64,000 nucleotides of DNA from JAAYXS01 sp964550375 (GCA_964550375.1 CAZJYX010000008.1:62001-126000), one strand, 5' to 3'; positions 1 to 9,076 are shown, counted from the stretch's first letter. Notes: generated from the sequence alone by a model not told the origin. Numbers and translations are program-made.

Positions 1-737
1 CCGCGTTCGCGTTTGAGCCGTTCGGCCACGGCGGATGGGATGTCGAAGGCACGGGCCAGTTGTTGCGTCCACTCGTGGGCGGAAGCGGACAGCACGCGGA
101 TGTAAGTTGGGACGGTGCCGACCACCACCGTCAGAACGGCGCCGCGCAAGCCGAGGTCCAGCACACCCCAAAGTTCGCTCTCGATGGGTGGCCACAAGCT
201 GGCGGCCAAGTGTACCAGCGCGCACGGGGCGGCTTCGATCCGATGCAGATGCAGCCGCTGCTGGGCGAAACCGGCGGCCCAGCCCAGGGCCAGTTCAGAG
301 CGCAGCACCACGGCCATGACGTTGGCCATCTGGGCCCGGCTGGCCGGCAACGTCCAGAAACGCACCTCCAATTCGCTCTCGGAGCGGCGGCTCTGTTGCG
401 CCACCTCGCACTTGAGCGCCTGCTCGATCCGCGCGGGATCCTGGCTGAGCGCCTGGACCGGCAGTGTTATGGGGAAGAACTGCACTTCCGGCGGCGAGAG
501 GACCAGCGTTACGTTTCGTCCGGCGAAGGTGCCGCGGCCGACCAAGCCTTCCAGCCGGCCGGGTTCGATCACCGGTTCCGGCACCTTCGTCTGGCCGGCA
601 CCCAGGGGACGCTCGAAGTCCAGCGCGTCGCAGACCTCAACCCGCCGGCCACAGCGCCGCAACTGGCAGGCCCGCATGCCGCTGGCGCCGACGTCGAAAC
701 TGATGGTGGAGCGGCGCCGCTGCAGCCAGGGGATCAT
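1..737 (-). CDS. PilM-like pilus assembly protein (3' end beyond window)
   Basis: The reading frame is open from ATG at 737 to the window edge, about 245 residues. GGGGAGG lies 7 nt upstream of the ATG and fixes the start. The N-terminus (ISFDVGASGMRACQL) has the actin-like ATPase phosphate-loop pattern of PilM, the inner-membrane cytoplasmic protein that couples type IV pilus or type II secretion motors to PilN/PilO. It lies 113 bp downstream of GspF and GspE genes on the same strand, which supports a role in the same machine. The start of the frame shows no membrane segment, as expected for PilM. The C-terminal half is outside the window, so the family call rests on the N-terminal motif and on context. 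Confidence 0.7.
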   Translation of the reverse strand, partial: MIPWLQRRRSTISFDVGASGMRACQLRRCGRRVEVCDALDFERPLGAGQTKVPEPVIEPGRLEGLVGRGTFAGRNVTLVLSPPEVQFFPITLPVQALSQDPARIEQALKCEVAQQSRRSESELEVRFWTLPASRAQMANVMAVVLRSELALGWAAGFAQQRLHLHRIEAAPCALVHLAASLWPPIESELWGVLDLGLRGAVLTVVVGTVPTYIRVLSASAHEWTQQLARAFDIPSAVAERLKRER

Positions 738-850
738 CCGCAGACCTCCCCAGCCGGCACCGCGCCGGCCATCCGGCCGCGTCCGGCGTTGTGCGAGTTG
801 CGATTGTGCATACCTACCAGGCCTCCAGGTTCCGCGCCGGCGGTGCCTCG

Positions 851-2068
851 TCAGCCGGTTGCAGCGGCCAGGTCGAACAGCGGCAGGAACAGCGACATTG
901 CGACGAAACCGACGATCAAGCCCATAACGACCAGCAGCACCGGTTCGGCAAGCTTCGTTAGGTGTTGCAGGGTGCTGGTGTTGTCCTCGTCCATCCAGTC
1001 GGAGACGAATTCGGCCGCCTCGGCCAGACGGCCGTTGTCCTCGCCCGTCCGCAAGGCCGAGACGATCACGGGATCGGCCAGGCCGGTGGCGGCGAGGGCC
1101 TGGCCCATGCGTCCGCCGGAAGCGACGCGCTCCTCAACGTCGCTGAGCAGACGCAGGAAGGCCACGTTGGTGATGGCCTCGCGCGACTGGCGAATGGTCT
1201 CGAGCAGCGGTACGTGGCAGCGCAGCATGGCCGCCCAGACGCGCAACACGCGGGCGAAGATCAAGCGTGCCATCACGCGCCCGATGATCGGCAGGCGCAT
1301 GGCGAGCTCATCCAGCCACACCCGCATCCGTCGGCTGCGCAGGCCTACCACCAGCACGCCCAGGCCGACGAGTACCCCGCCCAGTATGTAGGGCCAGCTC
1401 GCCAGAAACTGCTCGGAGGCCGCGAAAAGCATGTGCGTGGTGACCGGCAGCGGCGTACCGAGCGTATCGAACAGCGGGCGGAAACGCGGCACAACGAACG
1501 TCAGCAGTACTACGACCACGCCGGTCAGCAGTAGACTCAGGAGACTCGGATAGATCATGGCCCCCAGCACCATCTTGCGCGTCTGGAGCTGCTGCTGGGT
1601 CAACTGGCAGAGACGGCCGAAAACCTGCGGCAGCGAAGCGGTGGCCTCGCCGGCGGCGATCATCGTACAGAAGACCGGGTTGAAGGCGCCGTGTTCGGCG
1701 TCCAGGGCGTCCGAGAGGCTGTCGCCCTCCTCGACGCGCTCGCGCAAGCGCGCCAGCACGGCGCGGACACCTGGCTTGGCGGTCTGCTCGCAGGCCGCCT
1801 CGAGGGCGGGCACCAGCGGGGCACCGGCTTCCAGCAGCATCTTGAGCTGCCGGGTGAGCAGAATCACGTCGCGGCTGCTGAGCTTCGCGCCGCCGCTGAA
1901 CTGCGGCGTGGCGTGTGCGCCGGCGGAGTCAGTACCCGACTCGTTGAGCCGCAGGACCACCAGGCCTTTGGAGCGCAGTCCGTCCAGCGCCGCATCGCGG
2001 TCGTGGGCTTCGAACCGCTCGGTGACGGTCGAGCCGTCGGGTCGCATGGCCTCAACTGCGAACTGCAT
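851..2068 (-). CDS. Type II secretion / type IV pilus inner-membrane protein (GspF/PilC family)
   Basis: A 405-residue protein of the usual GspF/PilC length. An N-terminal region of about 60 residues (MQFAVEAMRPDGSTV) precedes two copies of the T2SSF domain. Each copy contains the typical LLEAGAPLVPALEA or LRCHVPLLETIRQS helix and is followed by hydrophobic segments (around residues 170-195, 220-245 and the C-terminal LLVVMGLIVGFVAMSLFLPL). GspF forms the inner-membrane platform that the GspE/PilB ATPase acts on. It starts 12 bp after the GspE stop, so the two are cotranscribed. Nothing looks damaged. Whether the machine is a pilus or a secretion system cannot be decided from this protein. 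Confidence 0.93.
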   Translation of the reverse strand: MQFAVEAMRPDGSTVTERFEAHDRDAALDGLRSKGLVVLRLNESGTDSAGAHATPQFSGGAKLSSRDVILLTRQLKMLLEAGAPLVPALEAACEQTAKPGVRAVLARLRERVEEGDSLSDALDAEHGAFNPVFCTMIAAGEATASLPQVFGRLCQLTQQQLQTRKMVLGAMIYPSLLSLLLTGVVVVLLTFVVPRFRPLFDTLGTPLPVTTHMLFAASEQFLASWPYILGGVLVGLGVLVVGLRSRRMRVWLDELAMRLPIIGRVMARLIFARVLRVWAAMLRCHVPLLETIRQSREAITNVAFLRLLSDVEERVASGGRMGQALAATGLADPVIVSALRTGEDNGRLAEAAEFVSDWMDEDNTSTLQHLTKLAEPVLLVVMGLIVGFVAMSLFLPLFDLAAATG

Positions 2069-2080
2069 GGGCTACCCGGT

Positions 2081-3835
2081 TCAGCCGACGGGCGTCAGGG
2101 CTGAATCCTGTTCAGCGCGCGTGCGGCCTTCCGTCTCCGCGTGCGTAACGCGCAGGACCTCTTCGAGCGTGGAGCGTTCCTGCTCCACCAGTAGCAAGCC
2201 TTCATCACGCAGGGGGCGCCAGCCGTACTGGCGCGCGATCTGCTTGATATCCTCTTCGTTCTCCGCACTGTGTATGACCTGGCGGATCGGATCGGTAACC
2301 TCAAGCACCTCGTAGATACCGGCGCGCCCACGGAAGCCGCTGTCATGGCACTGCTTGCAGCCCTCGCCCTTGAAGAACACCCGGTCGGTCTGGTTGAGCC
2401 AGCCGGCGTCGGCCAGGGCCGACTCGGGTGGATAGTACGAGGTGCGGCAGTGCGGGCAGATGGTACGGGCCAAACGCTGGGCGATAACGCCGTTGAAGGC
2501 CGAGGCCAGCAGGTAGCGTTCGATGCCCATGTCCGCCAGCCGGATGAACGCCCCGGGCGCGTTGTTTGTGTGCAGCGTCGAGAGCACCAGGTGGCCGGTC
2601 AGGGCGGCCTGCACCGCCACGCGGGCCGTGTCCGTGTCGCGGATCTCGCCGACCATGATGATGTCGGGGTCCTGTCGCAGGATCGAACGCAGGGCCCGCG
2701 CGAACGACATGCCGATGGCCTCGTTGACCTGGATCTGGTTGATGCCGTCGAGCTGGTACTCGACGGGGTCCTCGATGGTCACGATGTTGCGCTCGGACGA
2801 GCTGAGCAGATCCAGCACCGAGTAGAGCGTGGTCGTCTTGCCGCTGCCGGTCGGGCCGGTAACCAGGACGATGCCGTTCGGCCTGGAGAAGATCCGGCGA
2901 AAAGCGGTCAGTTGCTGCGGCCCGACGCCGAGCTTGTCCAGCGAGACGTTCAGGTTGGACTTATCGAGGATGCGCAGCACGACCTTCTCGCCCAGCAGGG
3001 TCGGCATGGAGGAGACGCGCAGGTCGATCTCGTTGCCTTCGGCCACGACGTGCACGCGGCCTTCCTGCGGCAGGCGCCGCTCGGCGATGTCCATGCGGCC
3101 AATGACCTTGATGCGCGAGACGATGGCGCCGTGCATGCTGCTGGGCGCGGTCATCAGCTCGCGCAGGTTGCCGTCGATGCGGTAGCGGATCAGGGTGGCG
3201 CGCTTGGTAGGCTCGACGTGGATGTCGCTGGCCTTGTCGCGGATGGCCGTCATGATGGCCAGATTGACCAGGTTGATGATGGGGCTGCCATCGACCATGC
3301 GGCCGATCTCGTGCGTGCCGTCCTCATCGATGGTCTCGCGCTCGATGACCTTGACCTCGCTCTCGGTCAGGTTGACCAGGAACGAGTCGATGTCCACCTC
3401 CTCGCCGAGGTACTTGTCCTGGAACTCGGCGATGTTGGTATCGAACGCCAGGACCGGGTTGACGTGGCAGCCGGTCAGCGCGCTGATGCGGTCGATCGTG
3501 GGCAGGGACTGCGGCTCGGCCATGGCCACGGTCAGGGTGTCGCCCACCTTGAATAACGGCAGAGCCTTCAGGCGCGCGGCCTCCTCGCGATCGAGCAGGC
3601 GCGCCACGGCCGGATCGATCAGGCCGTGGCGTAACTGGCAGCACTTGACGTTGAGCTGCTTGGCCAGGGCGCTAAGCATGGCGCGCGGCGACAGGATGCC
3701 CAGCTCGATCAGCGTCTCGCCCAGCCGCTTGTTGTCCTTGTGCTGGGCGCGCAAGGCCCGCACCAGGTCCTGCTCGTTGACCAGGCCCTGCTCGAGCAGC
3801 AACTCGCCCAGCTTGTTGACGCGTTTGAGGCTCAT
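2081..3835 (-). CDS. Type II secretion / type IV pilus assembly ATPase (GspE/PilB family)
   Basis: A 584-residue hexameric motor ATPase. The open frame extends 21 codons further upstream, but homology-like sequence begins at MSLKRVNKLGELL, so ATG 3835 was chosen. The N-terminal MshEN-type domain (about 1-150) is followed by the T2SSE core. This contains the Asp box region (DKASDIHVEP), Walker A GPTGSGKTTT near residues 327-334, Walker B-like DPDIIMVGEIRD and the HLVLSTLHTN His box. A CPHC...CKQC zinc tetracysteine motif follows, as in PilB and GspE. The order GspE, GspF, PilM downstream of a two-component system, a GGDEF-like protein and a STAS protein suggests that pilus or secretion activity is controlled by that signalling cassette. 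Confidence 0.95.
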   Translation of the reverse strand: MSLKRVNKLGELLLEQGLVNEQDLVRALRAQHKDNKRLGETLIELGILSPRAMLSALAKQLNVKCCQLRHGLIDPAVARLLDREEAARLKALPLFKVGDTLTVAMAEPQSLPTIDRISALTGCHVNPVLAFDTNIAEFQDKYLGEEVDIDSFLVNLTESEVKVIERETIDEDGTHEIGRMVDGSPIINLVNLAIMTAIRDKASDIHVEPTKRATLIRYRIDGNLRELMTAPSSMHGAIVSRIKVIGRMDIAERRLPQEGRVHVVAEGNEIDLRVSSMPTLLGEKVVLRILDKSNLNVSLDKLGVGPQQLTAFRRIFSRPNGIVLVTGPTGSGKTTTLYSVLDLLSSSERNIVTIEDPVEYQLDGINQIQVNEAIGMSFARALRSILRQDPDIIMVGEIRDTDTARVAVQAALTGHLVLSTLHTNNAPGAFIRLADMGIERYLLASAFNGVIAQRLARTICPHCRTSYYPPESALADAGWLNQTDRVFFKGEGCKQCHDSGFRGRAGIYEVLEVTDPIRQVIHSAENEEDIKQIARQYGWRPLRDEGLLLVEQERSTLEEVLRVTHAETEGRTRAEQDSALTPVG

Positions 3836-3882
3836 CTTTGGGTGGCCGGCCGACCAGCGGCGACCAGCCGTACTCCTCAGGC

Positions 3883-4224
3883 TCAGGCGCGCTGGCAACT
3901 GCGCAGCGCGTTCTCGACCGTGTCGAAGACGTCCAGCCGCGGCAGGACGTCAGTCAGTTCCAGGGCCTCCATGCAGGTCTCGCTCAGTCCGGCCAGCCGG
4001 GGCCGGGCGTGCGGCGACAGGTGCACGCCGCACAGCTCGAGCAGCAACTCGATACCGGCGCTATCCAGGTACGGCACGTCCACCATATCCAGGATGAGGC
4101 GCTTGCCGCCGTTGCCTGCCGCGGTGAGCACGGCGCGGCGCAGGCCCTCAGTTTCGTCGCTCACCAGCGGGCCGTGCGGCACGAGCACCGCGACGTGACC
4201 GTGCACCTGGCTCTGGACCTTCAT
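3883..4224 (-). CDS. STAS-domain protein (anti-anti-sigma-factor-like)
   Basis: A 113-residue single STAS domain. The central strand-loop-helix DMVDVPYLDSAGIELLLEL carries the conserved D-S-A-G segment, in which the Ser is the phosphorylation site of SpoIIAA/RsbV-type antagonists. Its ATG overlaps the stop of the upstream GGDEF-like gene (ATGA), and the GspE gene follows after 47 bp, so it is part of the kinase-to-pilus operon. In the known paradigm such proteins bind an anti-sigma kinase; no RsbW-like kinase or PP2C phosphatase is encoded in this window. A partner inside the same operon, such as the degenerate GGDEF protein, is an inference. Confidence 0.85.
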   Translation of the reverse strand: MKVQSQVHGHVAVLVPHGPLVSDETEGLRRAVLTAAGNGGKRLILDMVDVPYLDSAGIELLLELCGVHLSPHARPRLAGLSETCMEALELTDVLPRLDVFDTVENALRSCQRA

Positions 4225-5513
4225 CTCGCCGCCTCCGCACTGCCGGGAGGCTTCCCGGAACCGTGCGTGGGCGCGGCGCCGCCCCGCCCTGTCCCGTGCT
4301 CCTCTAGGTCCGAGATGATTTCCACATTCTGCCGGCGGGCCTCCTCAACGGCCTGAAAGGCGCTGACCAGCAGGCTCTCCAGGCCGGGTTGGGCAAACCC
4401 GCTGCCGGCCAGCCCGGCCCGCAGTTGCAGCTCCACCGGCAAGCCGGTCGCGCTGCCACGGATACAGCCGTGGGCCTCGTCGAGCATCTTGCGAACGATC
4501 AGGCGACCCAGGCCGCTGTCCAGGCGGCGCAGCACGACCACGAAGCGATCGTCGGCGAAGCGTCCGACCAGATCGTCACTGCGAACGCGCCGCGCGATAA
4601 GGCGACCCAGCCGCTCGATCAGCGCGTCGCGCAGCCGCCACTGCCCGCGGTCGTCAAGCCGCCGCAGGCCCTCGAGTGCCAACACCGCCAGCACGACCGG
4701 CTCGTTCGCCTGGTACGAGTCTTTCAGACCGTGCTCGGCCAGCGTGAAGAAGTCGTTGCGTGTCAGCACGCCCGAGGCGCGGTCCGTGCGCTCCACGACG
4801 CGCAGCCGCTCCACGCAGCCAACGTGCTGCCAAAGTAGGTTGAGCAATGCGCCGACGGTTGCCCGGCGTTCCGGCGTGAACAGGGCCGAATCGCCCGGCG
4901 GTCCCACCGCCACCAGGCCGACCGTCGTCTCGCCGTCCCGGACCGGCCAAACCCACGCCCAGCGCTCCTCGTGCTGCGCGGCCAGGTCCTCGAGCAGTTG
5001 ACCGCACGCCGGATCGTCACTCGCGTACTCCCGACCGCTCGTCGCCACGTGGCCCAGCAGACCGGCGCGGGCGCTGGGGCCGCTCGCGGAGTTATCCGGC
5101 CCGTACTGCGCGGCGGGTGTGAGCGTGGCGCAGCCCGGCCCAACGTGATAGCAGCGCACACGCGTCGCGCCCAAGTGCTCCGTGATCAGCTCGCGCGCGA
5201 GCTGGTCGAAGCCGGCCCACAGTTCGTCGTGCTCCTCCTGCTGCCCCAGCCACACCTGGAACGCCTGGCAGACCGCGCAGGCAACGTGCAGCGCTTCGGC
5301 CACACCGGACGGCGGTGGCACACGCTCCGGCGGGCGCGCCAACGGCTCCGCCAGCAGCGGCGCACCGGAATTCCGACGGACCACCCGGACCACACCGATG
5401 ACCAGGATGAGCGCCGCAGCCACCGTCGCCGTTACCAGCAGGACCGGCTCAGCGCCGCTGGCGAGCGGCAGGCCGGCACCGGCATTGAGTGCTGTCGTTG
5501 TGAAACTCGTCAT
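4221..5513 (-). CDS. Membrane-anchored protein with GAF-like and degenerate GGDEF domains
   Basis: 430 residues from ATG 5513. The open frame starts 50 codons earlier, but that extension is Pro/Ser/Cys-rich and overlaps the response regulator gene. One N-terminal membrane segment (VLLVTATVAAALILVIGVV) is followed by a GAF-like sensor region (about 70-230) and a C-terminal GGDEF-fold domain starting near ASGVLTRNDFF. The signature loop reads RFADDRFVVVLRRLD where an active diguanylate cyclase has RYGGDEF, so cyclase activity is unlikely. The domain may instead bind GTP or c-di-GMP or act as a scaffold. It is translationally coupled to the STAS gene and lies 4 bp after the response regulator, which places it in one signalling unit upstream of the pilus motor genes. 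Confidence 0.8.
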   Translation of the reverse strand: MTSFTTTALNAGAGLPLASGAEPVLLVTATVAAALILVIGVVRVVRRNSGAPLLAEPLARPPERVPPPSGVAEALHVACAVCQAFQVWLGQQEEHDELWAGFDQLARELITEHLGATRVRCYHVGPGCATLTPAAQYGPDNSASGPSARAGLLGHVATSGREYASDDPACGQLLEDLAAQHEERWAWVWPVRDGETTVGLVAVGPPGDSALFTPERRATVGALLNLLWQHVGCVERLRVVERTDRASGVLTRNDFFTLAEHGLKDSYQANEPVVLAVLALEGLRRLDDRGQWRLRDALIERLGRLIARRVRSDDLVGRFADDRFVVVLRRLDSGLGRLIVRKMLDEAHGCIRGSATGLPVELQLRAGLAGSGFAQPGLESLLVSAFQAVEEARRQNVEIISDLEEHGTGRGGAAPTHGSGKPPGSAEAAR

Positions 5514-5517
5514 GCTC

Positions 5518-5919
5518 CTATTCCCATGCTTGGGGGGTCTGGGCCGGACCGGCCACGTCGCTGCGCAGCAAGCGCTCGACGAGTTCGGACAGCCGGGTTG
5601 GACTGAAGGGCTTGGGCAGGACATGTACGCCCCAGGACCCCAGGCGCTCGCCGATCTCAGCATGATCCCAGCGATTGGTCAGGACGATCACGCCGCGCTG
5701 CACGTACCCGTGCGGCAACACGGACTCGATCAGGGACAAGCCGTCCAGGCCGGGCATGTTGATGTCCGAGATCAGGACGTCGACCGGCTCGGCCTCCATC
5801 AGCTCCCGGGCGGTCAGACCGTTGCGGGCCTCCAGCACGTCGTAGCCGCGGCGCTGTAGCCACATGCTGATAAGCCGGAGGATGTGCGGATCATCTTCGG
5901 CTATGAGCACGCGACTCAT
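5518..5919 (-). CDS. Single-domain response regulator (CheY-like receiver)
   Basis: 133 residues containing only a receiver domain. It has the acidic pair EDD near residues 8-10, the phospho-acceptor Asp in DVLISDINMPGLDG, Thr in VIVLTN and Lys in VLPKPF. There is no output domain. Its ATG overlaps the stop codon of the histidine kinase gene (ATGA), so the two are a cognate pair made from one mRNA. The likely route is phosphotransfer from the kinase to this regulator, with output through protein contact, perhaps with the GGDEF-like protein or pilus components encoded just downstream. Confidence 0.93.
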   Translation of the reverse strand: MSRVLIAEDDPHILRLISMWLQRRGYDVLEARNGLTARELMEAEPVDVLISDINMPGLDGLSLIESVLPHGYVQRGVIVLTNRWDHAEIGERLGSWGVHVLPKPFSPTRLSELVERLLRSDVAGPAQTPQAWE

Positions 5920-7757
5920 TTGACCACCACCTCTCCGTAATCGGCGGTCGCCGACAGCGGCAACTCCACTGTGAACGTGGAGCCCTGCCCCGCTTCGCTC
6001 TCGAGCAGGATGTCGCCGCCGTGCAGCCGGGCAACTTCCCGGGCAATGGCCAGTCCCAGGCCGGTGCCGGTGATCTTCTGCACCGCGTCGTTGTTGGCCC
6101 GGTAGAACTTGTCAAACACGTGGGCCTGGTCGTCGGGCGCGATGCCGATGCCCGTGTCGCGCACGGCAATAGCCACCCGGTCGGCCCGCACGTCCAGACT
6201 CACCTGTACGGCGCCGCTCTCCGGCGTGTACTTAACGGCGTTGCCGATCAGGTTGGTCAGCAGGATCGACAGGCGCTGCTTGTCGCCCTGGATTTTGGGG
6301 ACCTTCGGCGGCAGCGTCAGCGTCAGGTCGATGTGCTTGTCGTCCGCGGCGCCGAGGTTGTCCTGTACCATCTGGCGCATGAGGCGCACCAGGTCCACCT
6401 CGCCCAGATCGAGGCGGGCCGTGCCGACCTCGAGCTGCGAGACGTTGAGGATATTGTCAACCAGGTTCGCCAGCCGGCGCGTCTCGCTGATGATGACGTT
6501 GTAGCATTCCTTGCGAGTTTGCTCATCGTCGAAGCCCGGCCGGGTGAGCGTCTCGGCATAGGCGTGGATGCTGGTGAGCGGCGTGCGGAGTTCGTGCGTC
6601 ACGTGGTAGAGGAAGTTGTCACGGGCGCGCTGGTCGGCGCGCAACTGGCCGATGTCCTCGACCGTAACCAGCGTATCGCCTTCGCCGGCCTGCCCCGCCA
6701 GCGGCAACGGCCGCAAGCGCAGGAAGACCTCGGTTTCACCCGTGCAACGCAGATAGTCCACCGCCCGCTCGGCCGCCGAGCGTAGCGTGTTTCCGACCAC
6801 CGCCTGCGCCACAGCCGGGTCGTCAACCGATTCCGCGAACGGGCGGCCGAGTACGGCTTCGGGCGCGCGTCCCAGGAGCACGGCCGCCGCGGAGTTGATG
6901 TAGCTGACGCGCCGGTCGACGTTGAGACACATGACGCCGAACGGGGCCTGGTCGAGCATGCGCCGGAACAGGCTCCCTTCGAAGCGGGCCAGAACTTCAT
7001 CGGCATTGTCGGAGCCGGCGACATTCTCAAGCTGGCGCCGGGCATCCCCCAGTTGCTCGATGAGCAGATTCCAGCCGCGTGCCACACTGCCGAACGAATC
7101 GCTCAAGGCCAGGGCGTTCAATTCCTCTTCCAGGCCCTGCGCGTAGGCCGTCAGGCTGCGCTCAATGGCCTGCACCGGACGCAAGTGGCGTCGCAGTCGG
7201 GCATAAACCGCCATAAACGCCAGCAGGCCGACGCCGGCCGCGATGGCCCACGGCCAGATCGGCAGCGTCGCCTGGGAGGAATGCGGCGCGGCGCGTATCT
7301 CCAGGCGCAGCGTCCCGGCCGGTTCGCCCGCGGGCGTTGCCACGGACGTCACCGCCGCGGTGACCGCCAAGCCGTCCGCGCCGGCCGCGGCAGCACCAAG
7401 CTGGGGCGGCCACTCGAAGCGCACCGCCCCGTCCGGCGTCACCCAGCGCAGCGTGCGAATACTTGCCTGTGCCGTCAGCTCCTTGAGCAGGGCTGCCAGA
7501 TCGTCGTCCTGTTCGTCGGCCAACTGCCCAACAGTCGCCGCGACAACCTGCGCCAAGGCCTCGGCCTGTAGCTGGGCGTGCTCGGCCGCGCGTTGTCGCC
7601 AGGCGGCGGTGGCAATCAGATACGCTGCCACGAAACCGCCCAGAACTATCAGAACGAAGCACAGGCCCAGGGCTTCCGGCAGAACGCCGTTCCACAGGCG
7701 CTTGCGCAGCGTGAGCGGTGCCCCCGATGACCGGATAACCTGGGTGTCTGCGCACAT
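5916..7757 (-). CDS. Membrane sensor histidine kinase with PAS domain
   Basis: 613 residues from ATG 7757, where GGAGGTGA lies 8 nt upstream. The 107 codons further upstream in the open frame have no such site and no domain character. Order of parts: a membrane helix (ALGLCFVLIVLGGFVAAYLI), an extracytoplasmic sensor region of about 130 residues, a second helix (LPIWPWAIAAGVGLLAFMAV) and a HAMP-like linker. These are followed by a PAS domain (DQAPFGVMCLNVDRRV), HisKA with His388 in HVTHELRTPL, and HATPase_c with N box (LIGNAVKY), DTGIGIAPDD and TGTGLGLAIA. All catalytic motifs are intact. It heads the operon leading to GspE, GspF and PilM. Confidence 0.93.
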   Translation of the reverse strand: MCADTQVIRSSGAPLTLRKRLWNGVLPEALGLCFVLIVLGGFVAAYLIATAAWRQRAAEHAQLQAEALAQVVAATVGQLADEQDDDLAALLKELTAQASIRTLRWVTPDGAVRFEWPPQLGAAAAGADGLAVTAAVTSVATPAGEPAGTLRLEIRAAPHSSQATLPIWPWAIAAGVGLLAFMAVYARLRRHLRPVQAIERSLTAYAQGLEEELNALALSDSFGSVARGWNLLIEQLGDARRQLENVAGSDNADEVLARFEGSLFRRMLDQAPFGVMCLNVDRRVSYINSAAAVLLGRAPEAVLGRPFAESVDDPAVAQAVVGNTLRSAAERAVDYLRCTGETEVFLRLRPLPLAGQAGEGDTLVTVEDIGQLRADQRARDNFLYHVTHELRTPLTSIHAYAETLTRPGFDDEQTRKECYNVIISETRRLANLVDNILNVSQLEVGTARLDLGEVDLVRLMRQMVQDNLGAADDKHIDLTLTLPPKVPKIQGDKQRLSILLTNLIGNAVKYTPESGAVQVSLDVRADRVAIAVRDTGIGIAPDDQAHVFDKFYRANNDAVQKITGTGLGLAIAREVARLHGGDILLESEAGQGSTFTVELPLSATADYGEVVVK

Positions 7758-8281
7758 TTGGCGCTTCACCTCCACAGTTGAACAACAGCGTCGATCCCCA
7801 CTCGCATCGGTGGGCTGCCAGGCGAACTTGAAGAGGCCGAGGTGGCCGATCGGCGACCCCGCGCACGCGACCGGACCGCCGGTTGCGGGGGTAGCCGCGC
7901 CCCCCCTGCCGACGACCGTTAATGCAGGAAAAGCGTCGGAATCTGTGGTCCGCCGCATAAGCGATACGCTGCAGCGCGTCCTGCGACGGAATGGTCTTGG
8001 TGGGCCAAGGCCCGATAGCCAGCCGCCGAGCGCCTCGCATGGGTCGGGACTCAAAGTCCTATAACCCGCGCAGTGCATGGCTCCCGCCGCACGAGGCCGC
8101 CGCGCTTGGACCCGCAGCCCGGCGACTCACATTTGGCGAGCGCACTCGCCCCACTGCCCGTCGATGCTGCGACGGCGCCGCCTGGCCGGCCACGCCGTGC
8201 TTGACCCCAACAGAGCAAGCCGCTATCCATGCGCGGGTTTCCCGCCCCCCGGGCGGCCTGAACCAACATGGAGAGCACGGC
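7758..8281. other. Intergenic region between divergent genes, no gene recognised
   Basis: The 524 bp separate the minus-strand kinase operon from the plus-strand dehydrogenase. No open frame here has family character. A perfect 6-bp hairpin (GGCGAG, 4-nt loop, CTCGCC) lies at 8135-8150, and an imperfect GGACT...AGTCC dyad lies near 8046-8058. The region presumably holds the two divergent promoters, but no convincing -35/-10 pair could be assigned to either gene. No known riboswitch core was recognised. Confidence 0.5.
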
Positions 8282-9076
8282 GTGAGAAAGCCCAAGGTAG
8301 CGTGTGTGGGTGGCGGCGTGGTCGGTACGGCGATGCGGCAGTTGTGCGGGCCGGAGACGGTCGTCTATGACGTGCGGCCTGATTCCGGTTACACGCAGGA
8401 CAAGCGCCGGGTCAACGCCTGCGACGTGGCCTTCATCAACGTACCCACGCCCATGGCCCCGGATCGCACTTGCGACACGTCGATTGTCGAGGAAGTGGTT
8501 TCCTGGCTCGAATGTCCGCTGATCATCATTCGCTCGACCGTGGCGCCCGGCACCACCGATCGCCTCTGCGTGGAGTACAAGCGCAACCTGGTCTTCCAGC
8601 CCGAGTACCTGGGCGAAACGCCCGCGCACGTCTTCGGCAACATGGCGGAACGGGAGTTCGTCGTGCTAGGCGGCAAGCCCGAGCTGACCACACGGGCCGC
8701 GGATTTCTACAAGCACTACTACAACTCGTACGTGCGCTTCTACTTCTGCGATGCCGTCACGGCCGAAGTGTGCAAGTACATGGAGAACGCCTTCTACGCC
8801 ATGAAGGTAACCTTCGTGAACGAGTTCTACGACATCGCCCGGGCCCACGGGGTCGATTTCAACGTGCTCCGCGAGGTCTGGCTGGCCGACACGCGCATCA
8901 GCCGCGACCACACGTTCGTGTATCCGGACGCGCGCGGTTTTTCCGGCAAGTGTCTCCCCAAAGACTGCAACGCCATCGTGCAGTCCAGCCTGCAGCGCGG
9001 CTACCGGCCGAAGTTCATGGAAGCCTGCCTGGCGCTCAACGAGGAATTCCAGGCCCGCAACCGGGCCGCCCAGTAA
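8282..9076 (+). CDS. Short UDP-glucose/GDP-mannose dehydrogenase-family protein
   Basis: 264 residues from GTG 8282, chosen because GGAGAG sits just upstream (near 8271-8276). The N-terminal Rossmann motif VACVGGGVVGTAM, the substrate segment PGTTDRL and the long central helix VCKYMENAFYAMKVTFVNE match nucleotide-sugar dehydrogenases. GFSGKCLPKD carries the catalytic thioester Cys (about residue 224). These enzymes oxidise UDP-sugars to UDP-uronic acids with NAD and are normally about 430 residues. Here the C-terminal UDP-binding domain is missing, and the protein ends soon after the central helix. It may be a naturally short branch of the family or a remnant. No glycan cluster surrounds it. 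Confidence 0.8.
   Translation: MRKPKVACVGGGVVGTAMRQLCGPETVVYDVRPDSGYTQDKRRVNACDVAFINVPTPMAPDRTCDTSIVEEVVSWLECPLIIIRSTVAPGTTDRLCVEYKRNLVFQPEYLGETPAHVFGNMAEREFVVLGGKPELTTRAADFYKHYYNSYVRFYFCDAVTAEVCKYMENAFYAMKVTFVNEFYDIARAHGVDFNVLREVWLADTRISRDHTFVYPDARGFSGKCLPKDCNAIVQSSLQRGYRPKFMEACLALNEEFQARNRAAQ

Noticed and set aside
738..803. Short frame starting at ATG 803 and overlapping the PilM start
   Set aside because: About 24 codons with no ribosome site and no recognisable feature; the PilM ATG has its own strong site.
60..1391. 443-codon open frame on the plus strand opposite PilM and GspF
   Set aside because: Antisense shadow of well-supported minus-strand genes; low-complexity Arg/Pro/Ala composition and no motif.
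2270..3556. 428-codon open frame opposite the GspE gene
   Set aside because: It mirrors the codon bias of GspE, has no family character and no ribosome site.
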